Shown here: positions 1 to 9,308 of the stretch, piece after piece
Position numbering within the stretch: the stretch's first letter is position 1
Layout of the letters: every line of letters begins with the position of its first letter
Assembly: GCA_020073565.1 (NCBI GenBank)
Contig: JAIQEY010000027.1
Location: 1-64,000, forward strand
From: Terriglobia bacterium
Lineage (GTDB): Bacteria; Acidobacteriota; Terriglobia; Terriglobales; Acidobacteriaceae
Reading direction: 5' to 3'
Length of the DNA: 64,000 bases
Program-made: the position numbers and the translations under genes
Notes under the pieces: generated by a model
What the model was told of the DNA's origin: nothing
Database searches by the model: none
The model's input: only the letters and a program-made list of their open reading frames with translations

Positions 1-1
1 T

Positions 2-112
2 CCTCAACCGGACTCGATGAAGATTGTCATCCAGCCGGGCAGTGTCGGGGCCCCCAGCACGCCCGGTTTTGGCGGGCTGGGGTCGAGGGCATGGGAAGGA
101 CATCAACTGTGA
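2..112 (+). CDS. 3' end of an unidentified protein (partial)
   Basis: An open frame enters from the left edge and ends at TGA 110-112, giving about 36 residues rich in Gly, Pro and Ser (ending GHQL). The stop lies just before the alcohol dehydrogenase start, the spacing expected of genes in one operon. I do not recognise the family from so short a tail, and chance openness cannot be excluded over this length. Confidence 0.35.
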   Translation, partial: PQPDSMKIVIQPGSVGAPSTPGFGGLGSRAWEGHQL

Positions 113-120
113 GTGGAAAG

Positions 121-1158
121 ATGACGGCTGCCGTCCTTTACGGCAAAGAAGACGTCAAGATCGAAAGGGTGCCGATTCCACGAGTGGGCGACGGCGAAGT
201 GCTGGTGAAAGTGCATGTCGCGCTCACCTGCGGTACGGACCTGAAGGTGTATCAGCGGGGTTACCACGCGCGCATGATTGTGCCGCCGGCACTGTTCGGG
301 CACGAACTGGCGGGGACCATCGAGCAAGTGGGCGAGGGGGTACGGGGTTTCAAGAAGGGCATGCGGGTAGTTGCATTGAACTCCGCACCCTGCGGAATGT
401 GCTTCTACTGTTCCAAGCACCAGGGAAATCTCTGCGAAGATCTGCTGTTCAACAATGGCGCGTATGCGGAGTACATTCGCGTCCCGCGGCGGATTGTTGA
501 GACCAACATGCTGGTAGTGCCTTCGCATGTGAGTTTTGAGGACGCGGCCATGACCGAACCGCTGGCATGCGTGTTGCGCGGCTTGCATGAGACGGGAGTG
601 GAAATCGGTGACACGGTGGCCGTGATCGGCGGTGGCCCGATTGGGCTGATGTTTGTGCAGGTGGCCAAGGCGATCGGCTGCAACGTGGTGGCGGTGGTGA
701 AGCGCGATTCGCAGGTCTCGCTGGCGCGCCGCAAGGGAGCGCACGAGGTCGTACAGATTACGCAGGTGAAGGATGCGGTCGAGGCGGTGCGCGACTTGAG
801 TCCGGAGCGGCGCGGGGCGGACGTGGTGATTGAAGCCGTCGGCCGTCCGGAAGCCTGGGAGTGGGCCGTTCAGATGGTTCGCAAGGGCGGCACGGTGAAC
901 TTCTTCGGCGGCTGCGCTTCGGGAACGAAGGTGCAGTTGGATACGAATCGCCTGCACTATTCCGAGATCACACTGAAGGCGACGTTCCATCACACGCCGG
1001 AAACGGTCCGCCGGGCGTTCGGCCTGATTACTGAGAAGAAGGTGCGTGGCACGGATTACATCACCGGAGAGGCTCCACTATCCCGGCTGCATGACGTTCT
1101 GCGGCACATGCTGAACCGCAACGGGGATATCAAGACCGCGATTATTCCCGGTCACTGA
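121..1158 (+). CDS. Zinc-dependent medium-chain alcohol/polyol dehydrogenase
   Basis: This is an NAD(P)-dependent zinc dehydrogenase of the MDR superfamily that oxidises an alcohol or polyol; the substrate cannot be told from sequence. The catalytic zinc ligands appear as CGTD near residue 37 and GHE near 61. The structural zinc site is a four-cysteine run (PCGMCFYC, then LC) around 90-106. A Rossmann motif (GGGPIG) lies near 170. I chose ATG 121 because MTAAVLYG is the usual family start and it follows the stop of the preceding frame; ATG 91 would add ten residues. It lies upstream of the squalene operon, separated by a palindromic repeat, so a link to hopanoid synthesis is possible but unproven. 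Confidence 0.9.
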   Translation: MTAAVLYGKEDVKIERVPIPRVGDGEVLVKVHVALTCGTDLKVYQRGYHARMIVPPALFGHELAGTIEQVGEGVRGFKKGMRVVALNSAPCGMCFYCSKHQGNLCEDLLFNNGAYAEYIRVPRRIVETNMLVVPSHVSFEDAAMTEPLACVLRGLHETGVEIGDTVAVIGGGPIGLMFVQVAKAIGCNVVAVVKRDSQVSLARRKGAHEVVQITQVKDAVEAVRDLSPERRGADVVIEAVGRPEAWEWAVQMVRKGGTVNFFGGCASGTKVQLDTNRLHYSEITLKATFHHTPETVRRAFGLITEKKVRGTDYITGEAPLSRLHDVLRHMLNRNGDIKTAIIPGH

Positions 1159-1172
1159 GAATTCGAGTTTAT

Positions 1173-1257
1173 AACCACAAAGGACACGAAGGACCACGAA
1201 GGAAAGCGCCATTCAGAATCCTGTTCCCCTTCGTGAAACTTCGTGTCCTTTTTGGTG
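1173..1257. repeat. Family A long hairpin repeat, copy 1
   Basis: The left arm carries CCACAAAGGACACGAAGGA and the right arm its near complement ending TCCTTTTTGGTG, so the unit folds into one long imperfect hairpin. Each arm is built from an internal cacgaagg period of about 11 bp. It fills the gap between the dehydrogenase and hpnC. Confidence 0.8.
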
Positions 1258-1278
1258 AAAGTCGACGATCCACGAGAA

Positions 1279-2223
1279 ATGTCGTCCATTGCCAGAACCG
1301 AGTCGGAGCACGCGGCCACGCCATCAGTGGGCTGGGCTAGTCTTCCGCCGGAGTACGCGATTCCCGAAGAAGCTCCCACGGAAGCGGAGGCGCAGGAATA
1401 TTGCCGCCACCTGGCGCGCTCGCATTACGAAAACTTTTCGGTGGCTTCGTGGTTTCTTCCCGAACGGCTGCGCCAGCACTTTTTCAACGTGTACGCGTAT
1501 TGCCGGATTTCGGACGATCTGGGCGATGAAGTGGGAAATGCCGCCCAGTCGCTGCAGCTGTTGGATCAATGGGAGTCGGAGCTGAACACGTGTTATGACG
1601 GCTCCCCGCGGCATCCGGTCTTCGTGGCGCTGGCCGAGACGGTGCGCCGGTTTGAGATTCCGAAGCATGAGTTCTCAGACTTGCTGGCAGCGTTCCGGCA
1701 GGATCAGACAGAGACTCGCTACCAGACGTTCCATGACCTGCTTGGCTACTGCCGGTATTCCGCAAATCCGGTCGGCCATCTAGTGCTGTACCTGTGTGGA
1801 TACAGCGATGGGGAGAGGCAGGGACTCTCAGACTACACTTGCACGGCACTGCAACTCGCTAACTTCTGGCAAGACGTAAGCGTCGACTTTGCGAAGGGCC
1901 GCATTTATTTGCCGCTGGAGGATCTGCGGCGTTTTGGGGTGAGCGAAGAAGAGATTCGCAATTCCGACAACACGCCGGCATTCCGCGAAATGATGAAGTT
2001 TGAAGTCAGGCGCGCGGGGGAATGGTTTGCGCAGGGGATGCCGTTGGTGGCGAAGGTCAATCGCGAACTGGCGATTGACATCGAGCTGTTCAGCCGGGGC
2101 GGGATGGAGGTCCTGCATGCGATCGAGCGCCAGGGCTACGCCGTTCTAGGCCGGCGTCCGGCAATCTCGAAGGCGCGGAAACTGGCGCTGGTGGCGCGCG
2201 CCGCGCTGGGGAAGCTGCTATGA
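1279..2223 (+). CDS. hpnC: HpnC: presqualene diphosphate to hydroxysqualene enzyme
   Basis: HpnC belongs to the squalene/phytoene synthase family. In the HpnCDE route, HpnD joins two farnesyl diphosphates to presqualene diphosphate, HpnC converts that to hydroxysqualene and HpnE reduces it to squalene. Both magnesium-binding aspartate motifs are present: SDDLGDE near residues 78-83 and QDVSVD near 200. ATG 1279 (MSSIART) is preferred over GTG 1243, because the earlier codon lies inside the palindromic repeat. The gene overlaps hpnD by four bases (ATGA), so the two are translationally coupled. Confidence 0.92.
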   Translation: MSSIARTESEHAATPSVGWASLPPEYAIPEEAPTEAEAQEYCRHLARSHYENFSVASWFLPERLRQHFFNVYAYCRISDDLGDEVGNAAQSLQLLDQWESELNTCYDGSPRHPVFVALAETVRRFEIPKHEFSDLLAAFRQDQTETRYQTFHDLLGYCRYSANPVGHLVLYLCGYSDGERQGLSDYTCTALQLANFWQDVSVDFAKGRIYLPLEDLRRFGVSEEEIRNSDNTPAFREMMKFEVRRAGEWFAQGMPLVAKVNRELAIDIELFSRGGMEVLHAIERQGYAVLGRRPAISKARKLALVARAALGKLL

Positions 2224-3155
2224 GCACAGCCGTGGGAAACGCACCGGTCCAGTTCGCGCCGACTCGTTCGCAGCTCAACGTCGCGTACTCGGTGTGCCGG
2301 CATATCGCGCGCTCGGCGGCGAAGAATTTTTATTACGGATTCCTCGTCCTTCCGCAACGGAAGCGCAATGCGCTCAGCGCGGTCTATGCCTTCATGCGGC
2401 GTTGCGACGACATCACGGACGACAACTCGCTCAGCCCGGATGATCGGCGCAACAAGCTGGCAGAGTGGCTGGACAAAGTTCATCGTGCGCTGGCAAGCCT
2501 GCCGACGGACGATCCGGTGCTATTGGCGTTGGCCGACGCGCAACGCAGGTACCAGATTCCGCTGGGGCTGCTTGACCAGCTCGCCTACGGCACCGCTGCG
2601 GACCTGGACCAAGACCCGCCGCAGTTGGGCCCCTATCCACCCCTGGTGCCGAGGTACCAGAGGTTCGAGGAGTTGCGCCAGTATTGCTATGGCGTCGCTT
2701 CCGTCGTCGGTCTGGTTTGCATTCGAATCTTTGGCTACCGCGATCCTGCAGCCGAGCCCCTGGCCGAGCAATGCGGACTTGCGTTTCAGCTGACGAACAT
2801 CATCCGGGACATCAAAGAGGATGTCGCCATGGGCCGTGTGTATCTGCCGGTGGAGGACATGGCAGAGTTCGGGCTTTCAGCCGCGGATCTGGCATATCCG
2901 GATCTGGAGCGGATCCATCCGCTGCTGGCGATGGAAGCGGAACGCGCGCGGGAGTACTATCGCGCGGGCGAAGAGCTGATCCCGCTGGTGAACGAAGACA
3001 GCCAGCCGGCGCTGTGGGTACTGATCACGATCTATAGGCGGTTGCTGGAAAAAATCGCGCTGCGCCAGTTCGACGTTTTCAGCGAGCGCGTGCAGCTCAC
3101 CACGCGCGAGAAGTTGAGCATCCTGGGAAAGGGATTCCTGCGGCGAATGTTGTGA
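2220..3155 (+). CDS. hpnD: HpnD: presqualene diphosphate synthase
   Basis: HpnD condenses two farnesyl diphosphates into presqualene diphosphate, the first committed step of the bacterial squalene route. The paired aspartate motifs are RRCDDITDD near residue 62 and RDIKEDVAMGR near 197; the DxxxD spacing and following GRVYLP are typical of the family. The length of 311 residues is slightly longer than usual because of a short N-terminal extension. It overlaps hpnC by ATGA and abuts hpnE at TGATG, so the three form one operon. Confidence 0.93.
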   Translation: MSTAVGNAPVQFAPTRSQLNVAYSVCRHIARSAAKNFYYGFLVLPQRKRNALSAVYAFMRRCDDITDDNSLSPDDRRNKLAEWLDKVHRALASLPTDDPVLLALADAQRRYQIPLGLLDQLAYGTAADLDQDPPQLGPYPPLVPRYQRFEELRQYCYGVASVVGLVCIRIFGYRDPAAEPLAEQCGLAFQLTNIIRDIKEDVAMGRVYLPVEDMAEFGLSAADLAYPDLERIHPLLAMEAERAREYYRAGEELIPLVNEDSQPALWVLITIYRRLLEKIALRQFDVFSERVQLTTREKLSILGKGFLRRML

Positions 3156-4561
3156 TGACCCAGTCTTCCTCAGCAGCGCAAGCTCCTACAGTCGCGATTG
3201 CGGGAGGCGGGTTGGCCGGTCTGGCGGCGGCGTGCGCCCTTGCCGAAGCGGGATTCCGCGTGACCCTGTTCGAGCGCCGTCCATTTCTCGGCGGACGCGC
3301 CTCCTCCTATCAACATCCCGGCACTGGCGAGATCGTGGACAATTGCCAGCACGTTTTGTTTGGCTGTTGCACCAATCTCATCGATTTCTACCGGCGGATT
3401 GATGTAGAGAAGCATATCCGCTGGTATGACCGGATGACGTTCGTGGAACCGGGCGGGCGCAGCTCGGTGCTGGAGAGATCATTTCTTCCGGCGCCGCTCC
3501 ATACCACTCCCTCGTTCCTATCGCTGCCGTTCCTGGATGCGGCGGACAAGTTGGCGATCTCGGCCGCGATGGCCGCTCTGATGCCGGTGCCTCTGCGCGA
3601 TCGCGGCGAAGCGTTCCTGGATTGGCTGCACCGGTACAAACAAACTGAAAACTCGATTCAGCGCTTCTGGAAGCCGGTGCTAGTGAGCGCGCTGAGCGAG
3701 GACCTGGAACTGGTGTCGGTGGCTTATGCGGCCCAAGTTGTGCGCGAGTCGATGAAATCGGAGAGTGCGCGGGAGATGGGAATCCCAACAATTCCGCTGA
3801 CCGAACTGTACACGTCCGCTGCCGATTATGTCGCGGCGCGCGCAGGTGAGATCCAGCTTCGCACCAGCGTAGAGTCGTTTCGCGCACAAACGTCGGAGGT
3901 GCGCGTGACCGCCAATGGGGAAGAACAGGGATTCGATTACCTCGTGCTGGCCGTCCCGTTCGATGTGTTAGCGCGCATGTTGCCGGATACGCCCGCGGCG
4001 GGGCCGCTCGCCGCGATGCTCGGGGAGTTCCGGACATCTCCGATCACGGGGATTCATCTGTGGTTTGACCGGGAGATCAGCGACCTGGATCACGCGGTTC
4101 TACTCGATCGCACCGTGCAATGGATGTTTCACAAATCGCGGCTCATCCGGGCGCGGGAGAGTGGCGGCGGGAGTTACGTGGAACTGGTGGTAAGCAGCTC
4201 TAAGAGCCTGGTAGAGAAGTTGAAGACGGATATTGTTGACATGGCGCTGAAGGAGCTGCGTGAATTCTTTCCGGCTGCGCGCGCAGCAAACCTGGTGAAG
4301 TCGACAGTGATTAAGGAAGTGAATGCAACCTACTCGCCGCGCCCGGGAATCGACGAGTACCGGCCGCGCCCGGAGACCTCATGGCCGCGCGTATTTCTGG
4401 CAGGCGATTGGACCGCCACGGGTTGGCCAGCCACCATGGAGGGCGCGGTACGCAGCGGTTATCAAGCGGCGGAGTCGATCACCCACGTGGCCGGTCGAGG
4501 GGCCGTTCGCTTTCTGGTGCCCGATCTTCCTGCGAGTGGGTTCATGCGGCTGTTTGGATGA
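3155..4561 (+). CDS. hpnE: HpnE: hydroxysqualene dehydroxylase (FAD amine-oxidase fold)
   Basis: HpnE is a flavoprotein of the phytoene desaturase/amine oxidase superfamily that reductively removes the hydroxyl of hydroxysqualene to give squalene. The N-terminal dinucleotide-binding motif GGGLAGLAAA begins near residue 17 and is followed by the FERRPFLGGRA flavin signature. The C-terminal FAD motif (FLAGDWTATGWPATMEGA) lies near 410-430. ATG 3155 shares its A with the hpnD stop; GTG 3152 is an alternative one codon earlier. No squalene-hopene cyclase follows, so the shc gene must lie elsewhere. Confidence 0.93.
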   Translation: MTQSSSAAQAPTVAIAGGGLAGLAAACALAEAGFRVTLFERRPFLGGRASSYQHPGTGEIVDNCQHVLFGCCTNLIDFYRRIDVEKHIRWYDRMTFVEPGGRSSVLERSFLPAPLHTTPSFLSLPFLDAADKLAISAAMAALMPVPLRDRGEAFLDWLHRYKQTENSIQRFWKPVLVSALSEDLELVSVAYAAQVVRESMKSESAREMGIPTIPLTELYTSAADYVAARAGEIQLRTSVESFRAQTSEVRVTANGEEQGFDYLVLAVPFDVLARMLPDTPAAGPLAAMLGEFRTSPITGIHLWFDREISDLDHAVLLDRTVQWMFHKSRLIRARESGGGSYVELVVSSSKSLVEKLKTDIVDMALKELREFFPAARAANLVKSTVIKEVNATYSPRPGIDEYRPRPETSWPRVFLAGDWTATGWPATMEGAVRSGYQAAESITHVAGRGAVRFLVPDLPASGFMRLFG

Positions 4562-4687
4562 GGTTTTACGGGGAATCGCCCCTCTCGCCGGAGTAGTTGT
4601 CATGCGCTTGAGTTACTTTGGTCCTCGCTCTGAGATTACCTTGTCGCCATTCTCAAGAATTCTATTCCGCCATACGATCTTAAGACC

Positions 4688-5242
4688 ATGAAGTTGCCTA
4701 CTCCGAAGGAACGCCGTCGCAGCCCGCGCTTTGGCTGTAGCGGCGAGGCAAAGATTGTTGGTCTTCCATCGAACGGTCTGTTTCTTCCGGGGAGAGTGCG
4801 CGACCTGAGCCTGGGCGGATGCTGCGTCGAGATAGCGTGGGCTCTCGACTGCGGTGCACGGACTGAGATTGTGGTGCGCATCAATTCTGCCTCGTTTCGT
4901 GCGGTGAGCCAGGTGCGAGCAATTCGGGACAGGGCTGCGATCGGCATGGAATTCGTACACCTCAGCGAGCGGGGAAGAGACATCCTTGCCGATGTAGTGG
5001 AGCGGCTGGCCAAACTGCAAGCCAGTGGGTTGGGGGCTGCGCGAAGTGAGGTGGAAGCTGAAATGCTGCTGCCGGAAATCGAGCGCGAGGGACTCCAAGG
5101 GATAGTGCTAAGCCCGCATGTCCCCGTTCCCCGAGCAGTGCCCTGTCAGGAGCGTGGCAAAGAAGGCCTGGTAAACACCAATCCTAAGCCGCTGATTATG
5201 GAAGCCCAGACAGAGATCGTTCAGGTGGATTTGTTTATCTAG
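4688..5242 (+). CDS. PilZ-domain protein (probable c-di-GMP receptor)
   Basis: The 184-residue protein starts with ERRRSPRF at residues 8-15, the arginine-rich RxxxR ligand motif of PilZ domains. DLSLGGCCVEI near residue 40 matches the D/NxSxxG motif. Together these predict cyclic-di-GMP binding. The last 60 residues show no recognisable domain. It stands alone 126 bp after hpnE and converges with the DMT pair, whose stop lies only two bases away. Binding is a family inference; the output partner is unknown. Confidence 0.8.
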   Translation: MKLPTPKERRRSPRFGCSGEAKIVGLPSNGLFLPGRVRDLSLGGCCVEIAWALDCGARTEIVVRINSASFRAVSQVRAIRDRAAIGMEFVHLSERGRDILADVVERLAKLQASGLGAARSEVEAEMLLPEIEREGLQGIVLSPHVPVPRAVPCQERGKEGLVNTNPKPLIMEAQTEIVQVDLFI

Positions 5243-5244
5243 TT

Positions 5245-5625
5245 TCAGGCCGCCATCAGAAGTACACCGCCCGCCACCAGAAACGCAGCAATCCAGCGGC
5301 GCCGCCCTACCTGCTCGTGAAGGAAGATGCGAGCAGCGAAGGCATTGGCGACGAAGGTGAGAGAAGCGGAGGCCGGCACGACGAGACTGAGGTTTCCCCA
5401 AGACAGTCCAAAGAGCAGGCTGTAGAAAGCTACCGCCATGGCGCCGAGGGCGAGGAAGAACGTGGGCGTCATAAGCACACGTGCGATCACGCCCAGCAAC
5501 CCGCGGCGTTGAAGGAGTTCGTGGACGTCGCCCACGCGCTTCATGGAATAGGAGAGAAGAACGTCCCCCGCACTGGAGGCGAGCACGATGAGGCCAATCG
5601 CGAGCCAGGCGTAGGCATCCCTCAC
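5245..5625 (-). CDS. Half-size EamA/DMT-type membrane protein, second of a pair
   Basis: This 126-residue protein has about four predicted membrane segments and the drug/metabolite transporter repeat ending in a conserved helix after FLHEQVGRRRW. That is half of a normal ten-helix EamA transporter. Its GTG start overlaps the stop of the similar upstream gene (GTGA), so the two probably form a dual-topology heterodimer. The substrate is unknown. Proximity to hopanoid genes suggests, but does not show, lipid or sugar-lipid flipping. Confidence 0.75.
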   Translation of the reverse strand: MRDAYAWLAIGLIVLASSAGDVLLSYSMKRVGDVHELLQRRGLLGVIARVLMTPTFFLALGAMAVAFYSLLFGLSWGNLSLVVPASASLTFVANAFAARIFLHEQVGRRRWIAAFLVAGGVLLMAA

Positions 5626-6050
5626 AGTTCTGTCTCCTGCGAGACTGGGTCATGGTGAAACGGTTGGGGGTGGGCCGTGGTCATCGAGGGACCGGCAGCC
5701 ACAAAGCCAACTCCGGCCGTGATCAGAGCAATGCCGAGCCAGCGCGCGGGCGAAATCGCCTCGTGGAATCCGAAGTGGGCGATCAGCGCGACCAGCACAT
5801 ACCCGAGCGATGTGGCAGGCAGTACATAGGTCAAGTCAGCCCATGACAAGGCAGACATATAAGAGGCGAAGAACGCCAGAAGCAGAACAATCCCGCCTGC
5901 CACCCATGGGTTGAGAATGGCAAGAATCAGGCTCTGGAGGTTGTGCAGCGAAATGCCGCCGATCTCTTTCATCCCACGCGTCAGCAGCGCATCACCAATG
6001 GGACTAAACACGGTGATGCCCACGAGCACGAGGTATTTTCGAAGCGTCAC
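5622..6050 (-). CDS. Half-size EamA/DMT-type membrane protein, first of a pair
   Basis: The 142-residue protein has four hydrophobic segments and a terminal FHEAISPARWLG motif equivalent to its partner. Fused EamA proteins carry two such halves in one chain, so this pair looks like the unfused ancestral arrangement. A cytoplasmic C-terminal tail rich in His and Pro follows the last helix. It lies downstream of hpnJ on the same strand, separated by a palindromic repeat of about 100 bp. Confidence 0.75.
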   Translation of the reverse strand: MTLRKYLVLVGITVFSPIGDALLTRGMKEIGGISLHNLQSLILAILNPWVAGGIVLLLAFFASYMSALSWADLTYVLPATSLGYVLVALIAHFGFHEAISPARWLGIALITAGVGFVAAGPSMTTAHPQPFHHDPVSQETEL

Positions 6051-6076
6051 TGGGGATCGGACTCCGGCGGCATAAT

Positions 6077-6179
6077 GTGTAGCGCGGACACTCCCTTCGG
6101 CTGCGCTCAGGGCAGGCTTGTCCGCGTGTCTGTAGTACTAGCGCACTAGGCGGCGCGGACAAGAGTGTCCGCGCTACAT
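6077..6179. repeat. Family B palindrome (GCGGACACTC type), copy 1
   Basis: Two inverted arms, TGTAGCGCGGACACTC on the left and GAGTGTCCGCGCTACA on the right, enclose about 70 bp with further short palindromes. Homologous units occur four more times in this window. It separates hpnJ from the DMT pair. Confidence 0.8.
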
Positions 6180-6182
6180 CCT

Positions 6183-7658
6183 CTAAGCCTTGGCAGGTGC
6201 GACCGCGGGAGTTTCTTCTTCCTTGCGGTGCTCTTCCACCCACTTGTGGCGCTGGGCACGCAACTTGAGGAAAGTCCGAGCTTCCTTGTACAGGCGTTTG
6301 CGCTCAGAGCCGTTAAAAATCGCCTTCCTCACAATGCGGTACGCAGCCTTGGGGCGGAAGTAGTACTCGTCGTAAAAGCGATGCACGGAATCGAGGACTT
6401 CAGCGGCAGGCAATCCGGGGTATTCAATCTGCACCATCTGATGGCCGGCGTCATCGACCATTTTGCTTTCCGCCGTCATGAAGCCATTCTTGGTCGCGTA
6501 TTCGTGCAATTCGGTTCCCGGATAAGCGTGCGCCACCGAGACCTGAATCGTCTCGACATCAAGTTCCTTGGCGAATTTGATGGTGTTCTTGATGGTCTCA
6601 CGGGTCTCTCCCGGCAAGCCCAGGATGAAATCTCCATGAACGACCAGGCCTAGCTTGTGGCAATCCTTGGTGAACTGGCGGGCGCGTTCGACAGTGGCGC
6701 CCTTCTTGATGTTCTTGAGGATCTGCTGATCGCCGGATTCATAGCCCACAATCAGCAGGCGGCATCCGGCGTCTTTCATGGCCTTGAGAGTCTCGTAGTC
6801 GGTGGTGACGCGGGATGTACACGACCAGGTGAGGCCCAGCGGTTTGAGCTTGGCGCACAATTCGATGGTGCGCGCCTTCTGAATGTTGAAGGTGTCGTCG
6901 TCGAAGAAGAATTCCTTGACGTAGGGCCAGTATTCCTTGGCCTTAGCCATCTCGCGGGCCACGTCGTCGGTGGAACGTTTGCGCCACGGGTGTCCCATCA
7001 GGGTCTGGGGCCAGAGGCAGAACGTGCACTGCGCCGGGCACCCGCGCGTGGTGTACAAGGCCACGAACGGGTGTAGCAGGAACGGTACGTTGTATCGGCG
7101 GACATCGAGATCGCGGCGATAGACGTCGGTTACGTGTGGCAGGGCGTCGAGATTCTCGATTTGCGGCCGGTCGGGATTGTGCACGACCTGTCCATTCTTG
7201 CGATAGGAGATGCCGAGAATTTCTTCCAGCGGCTTGCCCTGGGCGTATTCGACGATCGTGTGATCGAATTCCTTGCGGCAGATGAGATCGATCGCCTTGC
7301 TGTCCTGCAGCACTTTTTCAGGAAGCACGCTGACATGCGGTCCAACGAACGCGATCTTGATATGCGGATTGCTGTCTTTGATAGCCTCGGCAATGCGGAC
7401 GTCGCCCGGGAATCCGGGTGTGCTGGTGAAGAGCACCAGCAGTTCGTAGTCCTTGCAAGTGCGGATCGTCTCTTCCGCCGTGATGTGATGGGGAGGGGCG
7501 TCGAGCAGCCGTGCACCCTCCAGCATGCCGGTGGGATAGGCGAGCCAGACCGGATACCAATACGACTCGATCTCACGGGTAGCGGGCCAGCGCGAACCCG
7601 CGCCTCCATCGAAATTCTCAAACGAGGGCGGATTCAAGAACAGTGTTTTCAAAGGCAT
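6183..7658 (-). CDS. hpnJ: HpnJ: B12-binding-type radical SAM protein of hopanoid biosynthesis
   Basis: HpnJ is a radical SAM enzyme with an N-terminal cobalamin-binding-like domain. It has been linked to converting glucosaminyl bacteriohopanetetrol to the cyclitol ether by ring contraction. The cluster motif GCPAQCTFC (CxxxCxxC) lies near residue 205. The start MPLKTLFLNPPSFENFDGGA and the GSRWPATREIESYWYP segment are characteristic of the family. The companion genes hpnI and hpnK are not in the window. It shares the neighbourhood with hpnCDE but is on the opposite strand, so it must have its own promoter. Confidence 0.88.
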   Translation of the reverse strand: MPLKTLFLNPPSFENFDGGAGSRWPATREIESYWYPVWLAYPTGMLEGARLLDAPPHHITAEETIRTCKDYELLVLFTSTPGFPGDVRIAEAIKDSNPHIKIAFVGPHVSVLPEKVLQDSKAIDLICRKEFDHTIVEYAQGKPLEEILGISYRKNGQVVHNPDRPQIENLDALPHVTDVYRRDLDVRRYNVPFLLHPFVALYTTRGCPAQCTFCLWPQTLMGHPWRKRSTDDVAREMAKAKEYWPYVKEFFFDDDTFNIQKARTIELCAKLKPLGLTWSCTSRVTTDYETLKAMKDAGCRLLIVGYESGDQQILKNIKKGATVERARQFTKDCHKLGLVVHGDFILGLPGETRETIKNTIKFAKELDVETIQVSVAHAYPGTELHEYATKNGFMTAESKMVDDAGHQMVQIEYPGLPAAEVLDSVHRFYDEYYFRPKAAYRIVRKAIFNGSERKRLYKEARTFLKLRAQRHKWVEEHRKEEETPAVAPAKA

Positions 7659-7862
7659 ATGGTTGATTCTCTATTTTAGCATTCCAGGCGCGCCTACACT
7701 TCGGCCGTGGCTGGCATCCCAGGTACGTCCCCAAACTGCGTCAGAAGCAAGGAAGTGATTCTATAAGCATGCCTTAGCGCGGGGGTAAATCGCAAAGTTT
7801 CTACGCCAAACGTCGGTTTCCGGCATTGAACCGCAGGAATCTGATGCTGACTGCGGACCGCC

Positions 7863-9185
7863 TTATTTTCCGGCCGTTTGTAGAGACCACTTCTCCAAAT
7901 CGCCGGTGGCCCGCAACAGGCTTAGGCGCACGCGCTGGTACTCGAATTCGGCGTCCTGAAAAGCCAGATACCGCTCGTTGGCTTGCGCGCGGGCGTCCGC
8001 CAGTTCGTGCAGGGTGCCGGTCTTGGCATCGACCCTGATTTGCGCAGCGTCAAGACTGGACTGAGCCAACTGATACTCCAGTTGCGCCACTTCCCGCGCG
8101 GCGTCGAGTTGCTCGGCGGTTCGCTGGAGTTTCAGCGTCTCCTCATGGACTTTGTTGCGGGCGGCCTCCGCCTGTTTTCGCGCCTTCACAGCCTCGGCAT
8201 CCGCCGCTTGGGCCCGCGCTCGCTGCGACGCATTAAACACGGGAAAGCGGAACGACATTCCGATGGTGACATTGTTCGGCTGGAAGGTTTTGAAGTACTG
8301 GTCGTAATTGTTGTACGTGGAGAGGCGTGCATACTGGGCGGCGAAATCGAGGGAAGGAAGAAGCGCGCGATGCTCGGCGGAAGCCCGCATCGATTCCGCC
8401 ACGGCGTGCTGTTCGGCGAAGCGAACGGCCGGGCTCAGAGTCACGGCTTGGCTGCCAAGGTCGTCTTCGGAGGAGACCGGCGGCAGGGCGGGAATCGTTT
8501 CGGGGGCGATTGCGATGGAGGAAAGCGGCAAACCGGTCAGTTCGCCGAGATGACGGCGCAGCAGATCAGCGGATCCGCGGGCCTCAGCCATGTGGAGGCG
8601 CACGCGGGCGCTGCTCAGCTTGGCTTTGTTGAGATCGACGGCGCTGTCGACGCCTTCCTGCACGCGCTGGGCTACGGCTTTTTCCATTTGCTGCGCTTGG
8701 GCTTCGTCGGACAGTAAGCGGGAGAGGCGTCCCTCCCACTTGGCGAGTTCGACGTAACTGAGAGCCACATCCTGGATGACGGCGTTGCGCTGGTCCTGGC
8801 TCTGCGCTTGCGACGCACGCCAATCCGTTTTTGCAGCCTTCATGAACTGTCTTTGCGCAGGATTGAACACCGTGCTTTGCGCGACAAGATTCACCAGTGC
8901 CGGCGCCGAACCTTCGAGACTCAGCGGGAAGCCGTAGGAATACCCCAGGCCTGAGCCCACCATGAGCTGCGGCGAGTAGGTGTTGCGGATCTCGCGGTAC
9001 GCGGCGTCCGCCCGCTGGAGATCGGCGTTGGCAATCGCCGAGGTGGTGCTGTGTGCCAGCGCCAGTTCGATGGCGCGCTGGAAGGGCAGGGATTCGGCGA
9101 GCGCTGGTTGTTCGCCCGCCAGGGCGACGACCGAGAGCAGTAGCAGATTGACGAGGCGAAACCATCGTGGCAATGAGACGTTCAT
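7863..9185 (-). CDS. TolC-family outer membrane efflux protein
   Basis: This is an outer-membrane channel of the OEP family: a signal peptide (about residues 1-29) followed by two long alpha-helical repeats rich in Ala, Gln and Arg, as in the periplasmic barrel of TolC. At 440 residues it matches the family. It is the last gene of an HlyD-TPR-TolC set on the minus strand, so it probably forms the exit duct for the adaptor encoded at 10272-11513. No inner-membrane pump is adjacent. Confidence 0.87.
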   Translation of the reverse strand: MNVSLPRWFRLVNLLLLSVVALAGEQPALAESLPFQRAIELALAHSTTSAIANADLQRADAAYREIRNTYSPQLMVGSGLGYSYGFPLSLEGSAPALVNLVAQSTVFNPAQRQFMKAAKTDWRASQAQSQDQRNAVIQDVALSYVELAKWEGRLSRLLSDEAQAQQMEKAVAQRVQEGVDSAVDLNKAKLSSARVRLHMAEARGSADLLRRHLGELTGLPLSSIAIAPETIPALPPVSSEDDLGSQAVTLSPAVRFAEQHAVAESMRASAEHRALLPSLDFAAQYARLSTYNNYDQYFKTFQPNNVTIGMSFRFPVFNASQRARAQAADAEAVKARKQAEAARNKVHEETLKLQRTAEQLDAAREVAQLEYQLAQSSLDAAQIRVDAKTGTLHELADARAQANERYLAFQDAEFEYQRVRLSLLRATGDLEKWSLQTAGK

Positions 9186-9308
9186 CGTGTCACCCTTGAT
9201 CAGATCGCGGCTCGACCGCGACGCACAAATTGTAGTGCGCCGGACGGGAAGCCGCAGAACATTGGACCGGAATCGGTCGAGTTGTTGCGAGGAAGGATGC
9301 GCCGCTCC

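Noticed and set aside
103..993. Long minus-strand ORF opposite the zinc dehydrogenase
   Set aside because: The plus strand encodes a clear enzyme; the opposite frame has His/Arg-rich composition typical of shadow ORFs in GC-rich genomes.
3378..4037. Minus-strand ORF opposite hpnE
   Set aside because: Arg/Pro/Ser-rich shadow of a well-supported gene.
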